28,133 nt of DNA from Sedimentisphaerales bacterium (GCA_016928975.1 JAFGJR010000224.1:1-28133), one strand, 5' to 3'. Positions 1-8,624 are shown, counted from the stretch's first letter. The notes: a model not told the origin generated them from the letters alone. Translations and numbers: made by a program.

Positions 1-84
1 CCTCATAACATACTGCGTATCAAGATGTTACAAACGCTCAAAGCAAGAATCGAGCATGAAAAACAACGTTTCGAAGGATTGTAG
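1..84 (+). CDS. C-terminal fragment of an unidentified protein
   Basis: Frame 1 is open from the window edge and stops at TAG 82-84, giving 27 residues that end in ...ARIEHEKQRFEGL. The composition (charged, amphipathic, low in the repeats that dominate the next 1.4 kb) looks like the last helix of a real protein. The rest of the gene lies outside the window, so no family can be named. The reading could also be chance, since 28 codons is short. Confidence 0.45.
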   Translation, partial: PHNILRIKMLQTLKARIEHEKQRFEGL

Positions 85-599
85 TACGGAGAAGGAGTGG
101 CTTCACCCTCAAGGCCACGACATCAACCGCAGAGAAACCCCACGTTCGTTCCCTCCGATGTCTTCGGTTTCGTCTCCGTGGTCTCCGTGGTTCAAAAGCA
201 TTTTGGTTGCGGCCGCAGGCCGCGCTGCGCTCCCCCGCCTGCGCGAGGGCAAGCTTGGCGGCTTGGCGCGAGGGACTCTTGATTCCGAAGGCCGGCGGTC
301 AAACCCGCAGATTTCACACGGGGCCTATGTGCCCGCAGCTTCTCAGGATCACGCGCCCGAATCCCAGTAATACAGCACTACTTTCCGGAAACGTCACCCT
401 GTTCCCGGAATTCTCTTGACATAGAACAACGCATTCTGTACAGTATTCTGACAACTGAATAGCGATCGTGGGAAGCGGATGGATGTGAAGTGCCGATCTC
501 GAAATCGGAAGCACGAAACAAGCTACAGGCCAGGGGTCGGGGGCCTTGGGATTGCGAATTTCGGATTGAGGAATGCGGATTGAGGAGAGCCGGGAACCG
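85..599. other. Gene-free region leading into the left repeat array
   Basis: I see no credible gene here. About 153-203 holds a run of CTCCGTGG/TCTCCGTGG units ending in GGTTCAAAAGC, a degenerate short repeat. A sigma-70 promoter lies at 416-444. Around 489-511 a small hairpin (CCGAT/ATCGG around CTCGAA) is followed by a degenerate AAACAAGC form of the array core at about 515. Around 547-586 is a GATTGCGGAATGCGGATTG-like motif that recurs near 27701-27735. Confidence 0.5.
416..444 (+). promoter_or_regulatory. Sigma-70 promoter heading the left repeat array
   Basis: TTGACA at 416-421 and TACAGT at 439-444 are separated by exactly 17 bases. No gene follows on this strand before the repeat array begins, so the predicted transcript would run into the array. 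A similarly strong promoter precedes the right-hand array. Confidence 0.55.
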
Positions 600-606
600 C
601 TGTGCG

Positions 607-1513
607 AAACAAAGCCAAATTCAGGAGGGATGGGGAGCTTCGGGGAACAACGGAATCATGGAATGGTGGAATGATGGAATGATGGAATGATGGAAATGAC
701 CAGATGAACCCACTATTCCAGTGTTCCAATATTCCGGTATTCCCATGCCTTCGCTGGGCAATGCCCGCAGGCAGGAGGCAGATTCTGGCAAACAAAGCCA
801 ATAGGCAGGGATCAGGGGTCGGGGGTCAGACGTGGGATTGTACAAACAAAGCCAATTGGAAAGGAGTGTCAAGTTTGACGTGTGAAGTGTCAAGCCTGAG
901 AGGCGGCATGCGAACTGTCCGACTTCAAACTTCAAACCTCACACTTCAAACTCGTCCCCTGCGAAACAAAGCCAATCGGGGAAGTGTCAAGTTTGGAGTT
1001 TCAAGTGTCAAGCTGGGAGGTGGACAGAGCCTATCTGACAAGACGGTTCGTGGGGGTGGCTGTGCGAAACAAAGCCAATTGGACGGAAGTTTGAGGTGTG
1101 CGGTGTGAAGCGGATGATACACGAAATGCAAGACAAAGCCAATTGGCGCCGAAGTGCCGGCCGGCACGGGAGTTATGAGAGAACCGGCCGGCGATGGCGA
1201 AGGTGTGCATGGCACACCCTACGAGGGCCGGCCGCGCCAAACAAAGCCAAATGTGGGGAGGATGGGAGATTTGGGGAGAAGCCCGCCTCGTGGGCGGCGG
1301 TCTCATCCAAAAACCGAGCGTGCGAAACAAGACGCCTGCGCCAAGAGTCCCGAAATCAGGTTCCGAGCCGCGTTTCTGGGACAATACCAAGGATCAGGTC
1401 CGCTGACCCGGACTTTTGTCGGGCGCGTCAAACAAAGCCAATTCGGGAGGAGTTTCAAGTTTGAAGTGTCAAGTGTCAAGCCAAGGGGTGGCTGCGCCAA
1501 ACAAAGCCAATTT
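607..1513 (+). repeat. Left AAACAAAGCCAATTGG interspersed repeat array
   Basis: The core AAACAAAGCCAAT(TGG) recurs at 607, 790, 844, 964, 1067, 1131, 1239, 1430 and 1499. A variant, AAACAAGACGCCTGCG, is at 1325. All are on the plus strand. Spacing is irregular (about 50-200 bp), so this is not a CRISPR. Between cores lie other short repeats: CAAGTTTGAAGTGTCAAG-like blocks (about 868, 984, 1455), their complement TTCAAACTTCAAAC (about 924), and a perfect hairpin GGTGTGC/GCACACC at 1202-1218. Each core is usually preceded by a GCG- or GCC-type trinucleotide. Translations in the three forward frames give NKAN, KQSQ and TKPI strings, which will tempt gene callers. The array ends about 50 bp from the 3' end of the amrA-like gene. 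Confidence 0.85.
656..697 (+). repeat. Tandem TGGAATGA short repeat
   Basis: About four imperfect units of the form TGGAATGATGGAA lie in tandem within the left array. They are followed at about 711-746 by TTCCAGTGTTCCAATATTCC, another short degenerate repeat in the opposite sense. Confidence 0.7.
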
Positions 1514-1565
1514 GCGCTGCCGGGCTCGCCGGCGGGTCAAGGGGAGGCATTGCCTGGTCAGTCAC

Positions 1566-2126
1566 TCAGATCTCGCTCATCGGGGCGCCGAAGACCTCCG
1601 CCGTGAACAGATAGACCTCCGTCTTCGGGTCCTTCCAGGCGTCGGGGGAAAGGCCGGCCTTGTGGGAGCAGCACTGGGACAGGAACTCCTCCTTGCTCCA
1701 GCCGGTCTCGTCGGCGACCTGGGGAAGGAAACACCCGGACGCATAGCCTCTCTTGATGTAGATTCCGTGCGTCCCCAGCTCCAGACTCAGCGGGTCCTCC
1801 ACGCGCTGAAGCGGCGACAGGACCGAGATCTCCACATGCAGCTTATTCACCTCTCCGGCGGTGATGGGATTGGTCACGAAGCGGGGATCGCTCGTGGCGG
1901 AGGCCTTGGCCATCTCCGAGACAAGCTCGACCAGCGGCCTGTCGGATATGAACTGGCCGATGCAGCCGCGGAGGCGGTCTCGATTCTTCAACGTCACAAA
2001 ACACCCGCACCCGGCGGTGAGCACAGGGTCGTGGGAATGGGGCTTGCTCACGGGCCATCTGTGAATCGCGGCCCGGACCGTGTCGCGGGCAATCTCAAGG
2101 AGCTGTTTCTTCTGAGCCTCGTTCAT
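1566..2126 (-). CDS. amrA: AMMECR1-domain protein (AmrA-like)
   Basis: The 186-residue product is about the length of a stand-alone AMMECR1 domain and carries its hallmark LRGCIG at residues 52-57, followed by the D-R-P-L-VE region and a C-terminal half ending near FTAEVFG. In many bacteria this domain belongs to the AmmeMemoRadiSam set, alongside a Memo-type dioxygenase (AmrB) and a radical SAM protein (AmrS); neither partner is in this window. The biochemical role of the domain is unsettled. ATG 2126 gives a 32-nt overlap with the end of the upstream dedA gene, suggesting translational coupling, although a slightly later start is possible. Beyond its stop lies the left repeat array. Confidence 0.85.
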   Translation of the reverse strand: MNEAQKKQLLEIARDTVRAAIHRWPVSKPHSHDPVLTAGCGCFVTLKNRDRLRGCIGQFISDRPLVELVSEMAKASATSDPRFVTNPITAGEVNKLHVEISVLSPLQRVEDPLSLELGTHGIYIKRGYASGCFLPQVADETGWSKEEFLSQCCSHKAGLSPDAWKDPKTEVYLFTAEVFGAPMSEI

Positions 2127-2766
2127 GGGCTTTCCGCCTTGTTTCTTTCAGGACCTCGATCACCGCCGGCATAACCGAGACGATGATAATCGCGAAGATC
2201 ACGATTGTGAAGTTCTCTTTGACGACCTGGATATTGCCAAAGAAGTAGCCGCCGAAGATGAACACGGCGATCCAGAGGACGCCGCCAACCACATTGTAGG
2301 TCAGGAAGCGAGCGTAGCTCATCTTGCCCACGCCGGCCACGAAAGGCGCGAACGTCCGGATAATCGGTACGAATCTCGCCAGGACAATGGTCTTCGGCCC
2401 ATACTTCTCGTAGAACCTGTGGGTTCGGTCGATGTGCTCCTTCTTGAGAAACCAGGCGCCCTCCTTTTTCAGGATCCACGAGCCGAAGTACTTGCCGATC
2501 GTGTAGTTGGCGCTGTCGCCCAGCACGGCGGCGGCGGCCAGAAGCACGAAGATCAGGCCGACATGGAGAGAGCCCCGCGCGGCGAATGTGCCTAGCGCGA
2601 ACAGCAACGAGTCGCCGGGCAGAATCGGCGTGACCACCAGGCCCGTCTCCGCGAAGATGATCGCGAAGAACAGCAGGTAGCACCAGGGGCCGAAATCTCT
2701 CAGAATCTGGTCAAGGTGTGTATCGAGATGAAGAATGAAATCAACAAAACCGCCAATCAATTCCAT
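2095..2766 (-). CDS. DedA family membrane protein
   Basis: The 223-residue integral membrane protein has the DedA/VTT pattern. An N-terminal hydrophobic segment carries [19 protein letters not shown] (about residues 38-56), followed by Y-TIGKYFG, the re-entrant-loop motif [20 protein letters not shown], and closing hydrophobic helices with [10 protein letters not shown]. DedA proteins act in the cytoplasmic membrane; family members transport undecaprenyl phosphate or other lipids and support envelope homeostasis. Which substrate applies here cannot be told from the sequence. The gene is divergent from ispE and overlaps the amrA-like gene downstream. Confidence 0.92.
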   Translation of the reverse strand: MELIGGFVDFILHLDTHLDQILRDFGPWCYLLFFAIIFAETGLVVTPILPGDSLLFALGTFAARGSLHVGLIFVLLAAAAVLGDSANYTIGKYFGSWILKKEGAWFLKKEHIDRTHRFYEKYGPKTIVLARFVPIIRTFAPFVAGVGKMSYARFLTYNVVGGVLWIAVFIFGGYFFGNIQVVKENFTIVIFAIIIVSVMPAVIEVLKETRRKAHERGSEETAP

Positions 2767-2858
2767 AATTTGCCGTTGCCAAGGTCCGGTAAGGCGACCG
2801 TTGGGCGACGCTCCTTCTGTCGGGCCCTGCTTCCGGGAAGCTGCCGGTTACGACCGGG

Positions 2859-2887
2859 TACTCAAGATAGAAGCGCCCTGTTATAAT
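2859..2887 (+). promoter_or_regulatory. Possible ispE promoter
   Basis: A perfect TATAAT at 2882-2887 lies 74 bases before the ispE start. The matching -35 position (2859-2864, TACTCA) is weak, so the site rests mainly on its -10. The 195-bp divergent spacer between dedA and ispE holds no other clear signal. Confidence 0.4.
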
Positions 2888-2961
2888 GTCAATCTTCAAA
2901 ATGGGCGACCGCCGCGCTGGCCGCCGGACAGGGCGGATTCCTCACGGGAGTATCGAGAAAC

Positions 2962-3864
2962 ATGGCAGACGTGCAACAGTTTGAACGAGTCGGGGATGGC
3001 CTGCTCGTGCGAGCCCCCGCCAAGATCAACCTGAGCCTGCTGATCGCCGGCAAGCGTCCGGACGGCTTCCACGAGCTGGAGACGATCATGGCCAAGATCG
3101 ACTGGTATGACGAGCTGCTGATCGAGCCGGGCGGCCGGACCGGGGTCGAGCTGGTCTGCCGGGGTCCTGAGTGGGCGCCGCAAGGCAAAGAGAATCTCGT
3201 GTACCGGGCAGCCGAGATGATCCTCCGTGCGAGCGGCCGAGCTGCGGACCTCCGCCTGACCCTCGTCAAGAATGTCCCTGCCGGCACCGGGCTGGGCTCG
3301 GCCAGCAGCGATGCGGCGGCGACCCTGATGGGGCTCGACAGACACCTCAATCTGCGCCTGCCCACGGATTCGCTGGCCGAGATGGCCGGCCAGCTCGGCA
3401 GCGACGTGGCCTTCTTTCTCGATGGTCCGCTGGCCTTCTGCACCGGGCGAGGCGAAAAAATCGAGAAATTATTCCAGAGTTTCCCCTTCACCGCCCTGCT
3501 GATCCTGCCGCCTGTAAGTGTCTCTACCAAAGAGGTTTATGCGCACTACGTTCATGAGCCGGACCTGTTGCGACAGTGGAAGAACCAGATCAGTGCATAT
3601 ATACGCGAAAACAGGGTTGATTTAGTCGCCAAGATGTGCGCAAATATGCTGCGGAGAACCTGTTTTCATCTTTTTGAGGAACTTGGCGAACTCGAAGAGG
3701 CGATCGAATCGCTTGGTTTGGGGCCTATTTGCCTCAGTGGAAGCGGCTCGGCTATGTACTCTATCCTGAGCGACCGGGACACAGGACGCTTGGACAATCT
3801 GCGAGAGGCCATAAGGCACCGACTGGGTTGCAGGAGCATTGTCGTGGGGAACAGTGGATGGTAA
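2962..3864 (+). CDS. ispE: 4-diphosphocytidyl-2-C-methyl-D-erythritol kinase
   Basis: IspE phosphorylates CDP-ME in the cytoplasmic MEP pathway of isoprenoid precursor synthesis. The 300-residue protein has usual GHMP-kinase length and layout. The substrate-binding APAKINLSL is at 19-27, with the expected catalytic Lys21. The ATP loop PAGTGLGSASSDAA is at 106-119, where the usual GGGSSD reads GSASSD. The catalytic Asp is in LGSDVAFF (D148), and LSGSGSAM is near the C-terminus. ATG 2962 sits just after a CACGGGAGTATCGAG stretch. spoVG follows 21 bases downstream. ispE and spoVG are also close neighbours in Bacillus, so this is a recognisable conserved neighbourhood. Confidence 0.95.
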   Translation: MADVQQFERVGDGLLVRAPAKINLSLLIAGKRPDGFHELETIMAKIDWYDELLIEPGGRTGVELVCRGPEWAPQGKENLVYRAAEMILRASGRAADLRLTLVKNVPAGTGLGSASSDAAATLMGLDRHLNLRLPTDSLAEMAGQLGSDVAFFLDGPLAFCTGRGEKIEKLFQSFPFTALLILPPVSVSTKEVYAHYVHEPDLLRQWKNQISAYIRENRVDLVAKMCANMLRRTCFHLFEELGELEEAIESLGLGPICLSGSGSAMYSILSDRDTGRLDNLREAIRHRLGCRSIVVGNSGW

Positions 3865-3885
3865 TGACTTGGCGAGGCGAGCAAG

Positions 3886-4326
3886 ATGAGAATTACCGAG
3901 GTTCGCATCAAGCTGGTGACGGGCAAGGGAGATAGGCTGAAGGCATTCTGCTCGATGACCCTGGACGATGAGTTTGTCGTTCGCGACATCAAGGTTATCG
4001 AGGGGGAAGACGGGTACTTCGTGGCCATGCCGTCGCGCAAGATGAGCGACCATTGTCCCAAGTGCGGGTATAAGAACCACCTGAGAGCGAGATTCTGTAA
4101 CCAGTGTGGGGCTGCCCTGCCCGAAGGCCGCGTCAGGAAGAGCCCCGAGGGCCGAACGAAGTTGCACGCCGACATCGCCCACCCGATCAACATCCAATGC
4201 AGAAAGGCGATCCAGCAGGAAATCGTAGCGGCGTTCCAGGACGAGCTGAGGAGGTCCACGCTGCCGGGCTACGAGGCCCCCTCGTGGGACGAGCCGGACG
4301 ATGAGATCCCCGAGACCGTCTCGTAG
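3886..4326 (+). CDS. spoVG: SpoVG family protein with inserted zinc ribbon
   Basis: Residues 1-50 match SpoVG closely ([10 protein letters not shown] start, [16 protein letters not shown] at 25-40, FVAMPSRK at 45-52), and the family's closing motif DIAHPIN reappears at 96-102. Between them, where SpoVG normally has only about 6-10 residues, is an inserted zinc ribbon with C57-x2-C60 and C71-x2-C74 (CPKC ... CNQC), followed by a basic linker. SpoVG proteins are small nucleic-acid-binding regulators; in this lineage the target is unknown. The ribbon probably adds a metal-stabilised contact surface. An acidic tail of about 25 residues follows. The gene lies 21 bases after ispE and is probably co-transcribed with it. 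Confidence 0.88.
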   Translation: MRITEVRIKLVTGKGDRLKAFCSMTLDDEFVVRDIKVIEGEDGYFVAMPSRKMSDHCPKCGYKNHLRARFCNQCGAALPEGRVRKSPEGRTKLHADIAHPINIQCRKAIQQEIVAAFQDELRRSTLPGYEAPSWDEPDDEIPETVS

Positions 4327-4443
4327 GGTCATCAGGGCGATCACGGAGTGGAGAGAAGCCGCCTGCCCCGCGGACAGGCCGATTCTGGAGAAGTCCGATG
4401 ATGCCGGGCCAGTCGCAGGTTCGCAACCGGGGTGCGCCCGTTT

Positions 4444-4725
4444 TCAGGCCGTCAGGTCCTCCAACACTCTCTCGAGAGCCATGTCCAGGCGTTCGGTGAC
4501 GTCGTAGCGACCCTGAGTGATCTGCCGGCGGACTCGCAGCACCTTCTCTTGCCGAACCTCCGGGAGAGAGGCAATCCTCTTCAAAACAACACCCAGAGGT
4601 GTGCTCTGTATGCTGTCCAAGATCTGCTCCATAACGGAATCCTCATCTTGGGATGGACCCATTGCGAGCGGGTTGACCCGGCGATTGTGTTCCTGCCCAA
4701 ACGCGCTGAAACCAGCATCCGGCAT
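4444..4725 (-). CDS. flgM: FlgM-like anti-sigma-28 factor
   Basis: The 93-residue product has a disordered N-terminal half and a C-terminal half typical of FlgM: LPEVRQEKVLRVRRQITQGR, then YDVTERLDMALERVLEDL. FlgM binds and holds the flagellar sigma factor FliA until the hook is complete. I chose ATG 4725 because a GTAAGGTAAG ribosome-site-like stretch precedes it; an in-frame TTG at 4746 is the alternative. The gene stands alone, convergent with spoVG, and no flagellar genes are visible in the window. A sigma-28-like site lies about 120 bases upstream. Assignment rests on the C-terminal motif only. Confidence 0.72.
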   Translation of the reverse strand: MPDAGFSAFGQEHNRRVNPLAMGPSQDEDSVMEQILDSIQSTPLGVVLKRIASLPEVRQEKVLRVRRQITQGRYDVTERLDMALERVLEDLTA

Positions 4726-4845
4726 CAGGCTTACCTTACTAACCAATGTCGCTCCGAATGATCCGCCCCGCCGCCGTGAACGGAATCCTACACCACTACA
4801 TCTTGTGTACCCAGCGAGTCCCTGCCGGGGCCTAAATCACTACTG

Positions 4846-4874
4846 ATATCGACACAAAGATCGGGAAAACTTTA
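4846..4874 (-). promoter_or_regulatory. Sigma-28-like promoter for flgM
   Basis: Read on the minus strand, TAAAGTTT (4874-4867) is followed after 13 bases by GTCGATAT (4853-4846), against the sigma-28 consensus TAAAGTTT-N11-GCCGATAA. The spacer is two bases long. The site overlaps a 7-bp hairpin AAAACTT/AAGTTTT (4866-4884) and a further AAGTTTT copy at about 4898. The rest of the 4726-5127 gap shows no gene. Confidence 0.4.
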
Positions 4875-5127
4875 GAGAAGTTTTGAGGAGCAAAGATAAG
4901 TTTTGGCCCCCAGAACGCGGCTGCAAAGGGCTCAGAAAGCGTCCCTGTCATACTAGGAAGGCTGGTGAATCAGTGCCGTGAACGAAGGGCAGTCTCTCCT
5001 TGCCCAGCGCCCGCCGTGGGCCGCAGAAAGAGGGAGGCATACCATATGTAGTGTTATCCTTGCCACCGTCATAAGGGCCGGAACGCCCCTGACCGAAGAG
5101 CATGGATGGCCGGGCAACGGGCTCGGC

Positions 5128-5625
5128 TCAGTAGGAGTACCGGAATTTCATCTCCGCGTCCCACTGATCGGGCACCCCCTCCTTCTTGGTTAACTTGACT
5201 TGGTCGCACTTCAGACCGACCCACATCGACTGGATATAGGACAGGAACGTGGCGGCCTGCACGATGCCGACTGCTTTGAGAGTCACCTTGGCGTTCTGCG
5301 ATTCCTTGTCGGTCCCGGCGATCCCGCCGCTGGTGTAGTCACAGTTGGCCGACCGGATGCTGCACAGGTTCGCTACCCGATCGATGGCCTTGTCGAACGA
5401 GAACTCGCCCGACACACTCTTGTCAGGGGAGAAGTCCAGCCGTTTGGGATCATACTTGAGAATATCCAGGATGTACGTCTGCCCCTCGATACACAGGGCC
5501 CGTTCCTTCTCCATGCTGTCGCGGGCAGCAGGCAGATACCAGAACACCACTAAGGCCGGCCAGACCGCCGCCAGGATCGGGGCCGCCAGGTAGTACGTCA
5601 TCGGGTTCTTGTAGATGTCTTGCAT
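5128..5625 (-). CDS. gspM: GspM-like T2SS inner-membrane protein
   Basis: The 165-residue protein has one N-terminal membrane segment (about residues 9-31, hydrophobic with YYLAAPILAAVWPALVV) and a periplasmic remainder. It starts two bases after the gspL stop and is the last gene of the secretion operon, the place where gspM normally sits. GspM pairs with GspL in the inner-membrane platform. Sequence likeness to classical GspM is low, so the call depends on position, size and topology. The periplasmic part holds cysteines (CSIRSANC) that could form a disulfide. No clear terminator is seen past the stop. Confidence 0.65.
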   Translation of the reverse strand: MQDIYKNPMTYYLAAPILAAVWPALVVFWYLPAARDSMEKERALCIEGQTYILDILKYDPKRLDFSPDKSVSGEFSFDKAIDRVANLCSIRSANCDYTSGGIAGTDKESQNAKVTLKAVGIVQAATFLSYIQSMWVGLKCDQVKLTKKEGVPDQWDAEMKFRYSY

Positions 5626-5627
5626 GG

Positions 5628-7139
5628 TCAGCCCTTCTCCGGCGTCCTCTGCGCCTCCACTTTCACGGTCACGTCAAAGCTGTCCCGGTCACCCTTGCTC
5701 TCGGGCGCGACGCGGTTGTCGTCGACGTTCAGGCCGAACTTCTTCAAGGCGTCAAACACGCTGATGGTGCCGCGGCGGCTGCTCGTGTTGCCATTGATGC
5801 GAATCGCATTCGTCGTGATGCTCATCGTATCGACGGCCAGGCCCGTCTGTGCCGCACAACTGTTCAGCGCTCGCAACACAAGCGTCAGCTTGGCGGAGAT
5901 CGACTCCTGCGACGCCCCCTTGATCCCCTTGTCGGCCATCAAATTCGCGCGTTCCTTTCTCACGTCGTTGACGGCTTTGGTGATCGCGGTGGGGAACTTC
6001 TTACCAACCATCACGGCCACGTAGTCCGGCTCGAATTTCGCACGAATGTCCGCCCGCGCCTTCTTCACCTGCATCCATTGGGCCTGAAACAGCACGCCAA
6101 TGGAAAGCATCAGGATCGTCATCGCGATGCTGAGGAACTTCAAGGCCCGGTCCATGCGGACCTTCGCGCCCAGGTAGGGCATGTGGTCGTTCCGGAAATT
6201 GACGCCCTTGTCCTTCTCGGCAAGGGTCAAGGCCGCTCCGTACGCCAGGGCGAGATCGACGGCACCGGCACATCCGGCGACTTCCTCCGTCCCCGCGCCA
6301 ACCATCTCCGCCGGATCACAAGCTCGTACCTGCCGGGCGGTCCGCTCTGCGAGTTGCTCTGGCTCGATCTCATTCTGCGCATCATAGAGGCACAGGTGGT
6401 CCACCGGGCCGAGGGTCTCCGCCAGCGCGGCCGTGGTGAGGGCTTCCCTCGCCAGCAACTGGCCCCGGTTCTGGGCCTGTGCGATCGGGAAGGCCCGCAT
6501 CGTGGGCGCCTGCCCCGCCCGTGGCGCGGTGAGAAGGTAGCCACGCGAGTCGGACAGCAAGGCATACAACGGGCTGTGCTCGGACGGCTCACCGGACGCC
6601 TCGTACGTGTCCAGAAAACGGGAGAGACAGTAGCTGTCCGGAGCCACGATGACCGGATCGATCCCGGCCGCCTGCAAGGCAAGCAGGATCTCCGTCAGCA
6701 CGCCGCGCTGCGCCGTGAAGACATCGAGGCTCGAGCCGCCCTCGTCGCTCGAAACGACCCGGAAGGCCACCGCCACGTCGGCCACGTCCGTAGCAAGAGC
6801 CTCCTCCGTATCGAAGCGGACCGTCGCGGCGATCCTCTTGTAATCGGTGAATTCGCTGTGCACGGCATGTTGCATGAACATGGCGCAGTCCAGTGCCACG
6901 ACCGCCTGCCCGAACTTCAGGCCCTGCTCGGCGCACGTGTCGGCGATACGCTCCGCCAGAGTCGGGTACGCCTGTTCGCCCGCGTCCTCGACCGAGACAG
7001 AGAAGCAGCCCAGCAGTTTCCTGTCACGGCCCTGTGGAGCCACGCAGACCACCGTGGCCCGATCCTGTCTCAGATAGATTCCTAAGTGATTATGAGACTC
7101 CACTCTCCATGATCTCCCAAAACTGTCGGCGGCCGCCAT
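5628..7139 (-). CDS. gspL: GspL/PilM-PilN-like T2SS platform protein
   Basis: This 503-residue protein has an N-terminal actin-like cytoplasmic part (PilM/GspL fold; opening LGIYLRQDRATVVCVAP, later ALAYGAAL near residue 300). A single membrane helix follows at about 334-354 (FLSIAMTILMLSIGVLFQAQW), then a periplasmic ferredoxin-like part like PilN/GspL-C. GspL anchors the GspE ATPase to the membrane and pairs with GspM. The start is uncertain: ATG 7139 is used here, TTG 7151 is possible, and GTG 7103, ten bases after a GGGAG, would put the actin-like fold right at the N-terminus. The gene follows gspK by about 30 bases. Confidence 0.82.
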   Translation of the reverse strand: MAAADSFGRSWRVESHNHLGIYLRQDRATVVCVAPQGRDRKLLGCFSVSVEDAGEQAYPTLAERIADTCAEQGLKFGQAVVALDCAMFMQHAVHSEFTDYKRIAATVRFDTEEALATDVADVAVAFRVVSSDEGGSSLDVFTAQRGVLTEILLALQAAGIDPVIVAPDSYCLSRFLDTYEASGEPSEHSPLYALLSDSRGYLLTAPRAGQAPTMRAFPIAQAQNRGQLLAREALTTAALAETLGPVDHLCLYDAQNEIEPEQLAERTARQVRACDPAEMVGAGTEEVAGCAGAVDLALAYGAALTLAEKDKGVNFRNDHMPYLGAKVRMDRALKFLSIAMTILMLSIGVLFQAQWMQVKKARADIRAKFEPDYVAVMVGKKFPTAITKAVNDVRKERANLMADKGIKGASQESISAKLTLVLRALNSCAAQTGLAVDTMSITTNAIRINGNTSSRRGTISVFDALKKFGLNVDDNRVAPESKGDRDSFDVTVKVEAQRTPEKG

Positions 7140-7171
7140 CCGGCGGCGCAAAACCGAAAATCGGTTACTGT

Positions 7172-8608
7172 TTAGTCGGAAACTACGCCGAGCGGCTTTA
7201 CCTTATCCCCTTCTTTACTCACGGCGGCCACGACGACCACCCTGGCCACGCCGCTCACGGCCGTGATCCGGATCGTGAAGATGCTGCTGGCGGTCGTCAG
7301 AAAATCCTTGCATTTGTCGATGGAATCGGAGTATCGAAAGGCGGCCTTCTTCACTTCGTCGATGTTGGCGAACGGCTTCGTCTGTCGCACGCGAATGATC
7401 TCTTCGGCGATCTTGGGAGCGTCGGCGGCGCTGCCGAACGTCAGGGCCGCTTCCAGGACGTGCCGGGGGGCGGTATTGACGTTGACCTGCCTCACCGCCC
7501 AGAGCCCCAGGTACTTCATGGCCGACTCGTTCCGGGTATCGCTGGGGATGCTCGGCCGACGGAAGAGGTCCGCATTGACCATGGAGCTGTGAAAGAGCTT
7601 CACGAAGTCCTCGCTCTGCTGCTCCATCTGCTGGGCCGGGGAGGTGATGGTCCTGGTGAGGGTACGGCGTGCGGGCGCCGCCCGACTCGCCGTACTCGGC
7701 GTACGACTGACCCGGCTTCGCAGACTCGCCGGCGGTTCGACGGTCTTCGCCAGCGGCTTGAACTCGAGCTGGTACGGCCGCAACTGGCCGATCTTCTCAA
7801 GGTCGTCCTTCAGGTCTTTGATGTCGGTGGGCGCGTAACCCATCCACTCGCAAAAAACCACGAACCCTGTCTCCGCCAGCGGCTGCCATTGCTCATCCGC
7901 AATCAACGCCCAGTTCAGAGGGTACTTGGCGTTCTCGTCCTCGATCTCGATCTTCACCTTGGCCGAGCCGATCTCACACTCCTGGGCCTCCGTCGCCAGC
8001 GGCCAGGGCGGCCCATAGGGACCCGGAACCTCCACTATACCAACGTCGTTGACATCATTGACGTCGTTGACGTCGCTTCCATATCGGGCATCCTCGACCT
8101 CTTGCGTCTTCCTTGTCCTGGCGTTCCGCTTCACGTTGTTCTTGGCATCCCGCCTCGTCTTGGCGGCGAGATCGGAGTTCTTCTTGCTGTTGGCATCGTC
8201 CTCGCCTTCCAGGGTCCGGGACTTGCCATCGGAGCCATTGGCGTCGGCCGCATGCTCAAGCGCAAACTGGGCCAGGAACTTCTGGTAGTCCACCTCACTC
8301 ATGGCGAAGACATCGGAGAAGTCCGGCTCGTTGGGCCGGCTGATGAGCTGCGGCTGGAGACTGCCGATGGACGTCATCGCGTACTTCAGCATCGAGGCAC
8401 AGGCGTACCGGGCCTGGCTGTAGTCGATGACGTACTGATCCCGATGGCGGCGCGCCGCCACCCGGGCGGTTAGTGTGTAACCGAGCGTCGCCAGAAGGAC
8501 CAGGACCACCAGCGTGATCATCAGGATCACGCCGGGACGGCTCCTACGGCCGGGTCCGCCCGGTCGTCCTGGGCACTGGCCGAACAGATTTGTAGGGTAT
8601 TGGCTCAT
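7172..8608 (-). CDS. gspK: GspK-like minor pseudopilin
   Basis: The 478-residue product has a class III prepilin-like leader ending in RSRPG, followed by VILMITLVVLVLLATLGYTL. It lacks Glu at +5, as GspK does. The C-terminal part carries the GspK helix-hairpin-helix style region VNVNTAPRHVLEAAL and IAEEIIRVRQTKPFANIDEV. GspK caps the pseudopilus tip with GspI and GspJ. I chose ATG 8608, 17 bases after the gspJ stop. The open frame extends further upstream, but that part overlaps gspJ and is not pilin-like. Residues about 135-195 are a charged low-complexity insert that includes three tandem NDV units encoded by a 9-bp DNA repeat (about 8046-8075). Confidence 0.85.
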   Translation of the reverse strand: MSQYPTNLFGQCPGRPGGPGRRSRPGVILMITLVVLVLLATLGYTLTARVAARRHRDQYVIDYSQARYACASMLKYAMTSIGSLQPQLISRPNEPDFSDVFAMSEVDYQKFLAQFALEHAADANGSDGKSRTLEGEDDANSKKNSDLAAKTRRDAKNNVKRNARTRKTQEVEDARYGSDVNDVNDVNDVGIVEVPGPYGPPWPLATEAQECEIGSAKVKIEIEDENAKYPLNWALIADEQWQPLAETGFVVFCEWMGYAPTDIKDLKDDLEKIGQLRPYQLEFKPLAKTVEPPASLRSRVSRTPSTASRAAPARRTLTRTITSPAQQMEQQSEDFVKLFHSSMVNADLFRRPSIPSDTRNESAMKYLGLWAVRQVNVNTAPRHVLEAALTFGSAADAPKIAEEIIRVRQTKPFANIDEVKKAAFRYSDSIDKCKDFLTTASSIFTIRITAVSGVARVVVVAAVSKEGDKVKPLGVVSD

Positions 8609-8624
8609 TCGTTCTCTGAGAGGC

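Noticed and set aside
607..1513. CRISPR array
   Set aside because: The repeated core is only 13-16 bp, spacing varies from about 50 to 200 bp, the intervals contain other repeats, and no cas gene is near.
704..1606. Several open frames of 120-150 codons in the left array
   Set aside because: They consist of the translated interspersed repeats (NKAN, KQSQ strings), overlap each other in several frames, and have no ribosome sites or family likeness.
6893..8473. A plus-strand open frame of 526 codons opposite gspL/gspK
   Set aside because: It is antisense to well-supported gsp genes and owes its length to high GC; its translation is Arg/Gly/His-rich without domains. The same applies to long antisense frames at 9511-11034, 13380-14897, 16578-18086, 20671-22341 and 22876-24366.
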